Assembly (NCBI GenBank): GCA_003667245.1
Contig: RCNN01000199.1
Coordinates: 1 to 64,000 of the forward strand
Source of the DNA: Heterostelium multicystogenum
Lineage: Eukaryota; Evosea; Eumycetozoa; Acytosteliales; Acytosteliaceae
Direction: 5' to 3'
Length of the DNA: 64,000 nucleotides
In this document: piece after piece, positions 62,442-64,000 of the stretch
Layout: every line of letters starts with the position of its first letter
Position numbering within the stretch: position 1 is the first letter of the stretch
The notes under the pieces: model-generated
Seen by the model: the letters and a program-made list of their open reading frames with translations, nothing else
What the model was told of the DNA's origin: nothing
The model's database searches: none
Program-made: the position numbers and the translations under genes

Positions 62442-63604
62442 TTATGTCAATACAATGTACAAAAAGTTGTCGGGATGACTAAAGTAATCGCCAAGCCAAA
62501 CCAATGAGGAGGTTAATGGTGGTTCTATTCCCTGTATCGAGTACTTAATTGATCCTGACTTTAAAACCTGTAATAATGTTGTTGTTGATGATGATGAGGA
62601 TGTTGAAACTGCTGCTGTTTGTGGTGGTGGTGATAAATTGGATTCACTTGAGTCTGTAATACTATTACTACTGCTACTATTGTTATTATTATTACTACTA
62701 CTATTGCTGTTAAAAATTATCTTTGAGAATAGTGACTCCAATGTTGCTTCTTGACCATTCTCATTGACAGGTGTAATTAAATCTTGTAATGGTGCCTTAT
62801 TATTCTGGATGATACGATAAGGTATATGCTTATATCCATTACCAGGGTAGAATATCTTGTTAATCGACCAAAACTTGTCATAGTCATCTGTTGTATTTGT
62901 ATTACTCATTAGTTATATGAAACAAGTTATCTTGGTATTAGTTATACTTACGTAGTTTTAAACCATCCCACAGCTCATTGGTTTGGCTAATACTCAAGTT
63001 ATTCAACTTGTTAATGTCACCTTGTTTTATATAGTTTGCCTAAGTGTGATGGTGATCAGTTAGAGTTAGGAATCGGATTGATGTATTCTGGTCGTCGGGT
63101 AGTTGCTCAACTACTTACTTCTTTTAATATATTTTTATAGTATGTCTTGATTGCTTCTTCGTTGGAGCAACGGAGCAATACCTTCTCGGGGAACGATTGA
63201 AAATGTACAGTTATATTCCATATTTGAGAGGTGTTGGAATCGGATGCCACCAGCATGTCAAACAATACTCCTATTGGTATATGCCATTTGAGTGGCACAC
63301 CCTTGTACTCCAACCACGGTTCATCGGTAATGACTAGAGTACTATATGCAAAATGATCTTTAACAACACCTGTTATCAGCGGGAAGTAGCTATTCCTCGG
63401 TACCATCATCTACAACAATCCGGATTGACATTACAGTTAGTAAGTAAATTAGCACTGCTACTGCAGGTACTTTGAAAGAATACAACTTACAGGTAAAGCA
63501 GGAGGGGATATATGTGAAGTCAAGTCATTTGGTGAAAGGGTAAACAAGATTGGAATCTTACCCTCCCAAACCGATTTTTTAATATCTTCATCAAAGAATG
63601 ACAT
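62442..63604 (-). CDS. atg5: Autophagy protein Atg5
   Basis: Atg5 is joined to Atg12 and, with Atg16, helps lipidate Atg8 on forming autophagosomes. MSFFDEDIKKSVWEGKIPIL then LFTLSPNDLTSH is the N-terminus (63604). RNSYFPLITGVVKDHF, LEYKGVPLKWHIPIGVLFDM and NITVHFQSFPEKVLLRC are hallmark segments. An intron (about 63059-63115) restores ILKEANYIKQG, which holds the Lys expected to receive Atg12. Later come YDKFWSINKIF, HIPYRIIQNNKAPLQ and IQGIEPPLTSSLVWLGDYF, with a Ser/Asn-rich insert of about 50 residues. Other introns are near 62915-62950 and 63412-63490. Ends LYIVLT. No frame break. Confidence 0.93.
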
Positions 63605-64000
63605 TGTTGTCTTGTATAGTTGATTGGTGGTTCGGTTTGAATAGATTTGGTTGGACAAAGGACCTAAGCAAGCAAGCAATCAAATCGAATCGATCTTGGT
63701 ATGCTGCACTACAAAAGTCACCAGTGTTTTAACTATAATACTTGTATTCTAGGGAATAGTTACGTGCTAGGTCACAAATCACTTCCACAACGCTACTTCT
63801 GGTTTGATTAACTTTTTGAATCCACCACCTACTAAAATGAACTAACTAACTAACTAACGACCTTACTGTACTGTAATAATAATTATAATAATAATATATT
63901 CCCAGAAATCTACGAATGACCTGAACTTAACAGAAAGAAACACTGTACAATACCACTACTACTATTACTCTACAAAGGATGGACTGTATCGAATAATTAA
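63605..64000. other. Promoter side of atg5
   Basis: About 400 bases upstream of atg5, A+T-rich with CTAA repeats near 63840-63858. No gene seen before the window ends. Confidence 0.5.

Overview
The window is nuclear DNA of a dictyostelid social amoeba (Amoebozoa). Intergenic DNA is extremely A+T-rich, introns are short (about 45-130 bases), A+T-rich and GT...AG, and coding DNA has clearly higher G+C. Proteins carry Gln, Asn and Ser runs. Several genes belong to families typical of the group: a filactin-type IST1/filamin/actin protein, an IPT/TIG surface protein, an EGF/ComC-like membrane protein, a five-unit polyubiquitin gene and a fumarate-type dihydroorotate dehydrogenase. Codons with C or G in third position are common, so I infer an early-diverging dictyostelid rather than D. 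discoideum itself. I cannot name the species.

Layout, left to right (strand): filactin-like gene running off the left edge (-); OTU-domain protease (+); IPT/TIG surface protein (-); WDR91 homologue (+); metE (-); a 2.7 kb gap with inverted repeats; F-box-like acidic protein (-); Hook-family protein (+); FAD glycerol-3-phosphate dehydrogenase (-); RsmJ-like rRNA methyltransferase (+); two small unknown ORFs (+); small heat-shock protein with a coiled-coil/polyQ N-terminus (-); pantothenate synthetase (-); polyubiquitin (+); SLC44 choline-transporter-like protein (+); NIPSNAP protein (+); EGF/ComC-like membrane protein (-); PGQYGQP-repeat vWA protein (+); dihydroorotate dehydrogenase (-); C39-like papain-fold protein (-); JmjC / R1 zinc finger / PWWP chromatin protein (-); C1orf43-like membrane protein (+); zinc alcohol dehydrogenase (+); VMA21 homologue (+); RhoGAP-fold protein (-); arginyl-tRNA synthetase (+); Atg5 (-). 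There are no operons. Neighbours share a chromosome segment, not a pathway, although several act in endolysosomal traffic or degradation (IST1 domain, WDR91, Hook, VMA21, Atg5, ubiquitin, OTU).

An important caveat is that many conserved genes are interrupted by single-base gains or losses, nearly all in homopolymer runs. Even ubiquitin, whose sequence is essentially invariant, has five of them, four arranged as two compensating pairs. I therefore read most breaks as base-calling errors in the assembly and report one gene spanning the pieces, not pseudogenes. Coordinates given for broken genes are the outer limits of the coding region and include introns.

I found no tRNA, rRNA, CRISPR array or mobile element. 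The most interesting items are the IST1-filamin-actin fusion, an RsmJ-type (otherwise bacterial) methyltransferase, a C39-like protein whose Cys-His-Asp triad is completed by its second exon, a JmjC chromatin protein that seems to lack its iron ligands, and a long imperfect inverted repeat in the 15-17.7 kb gap.
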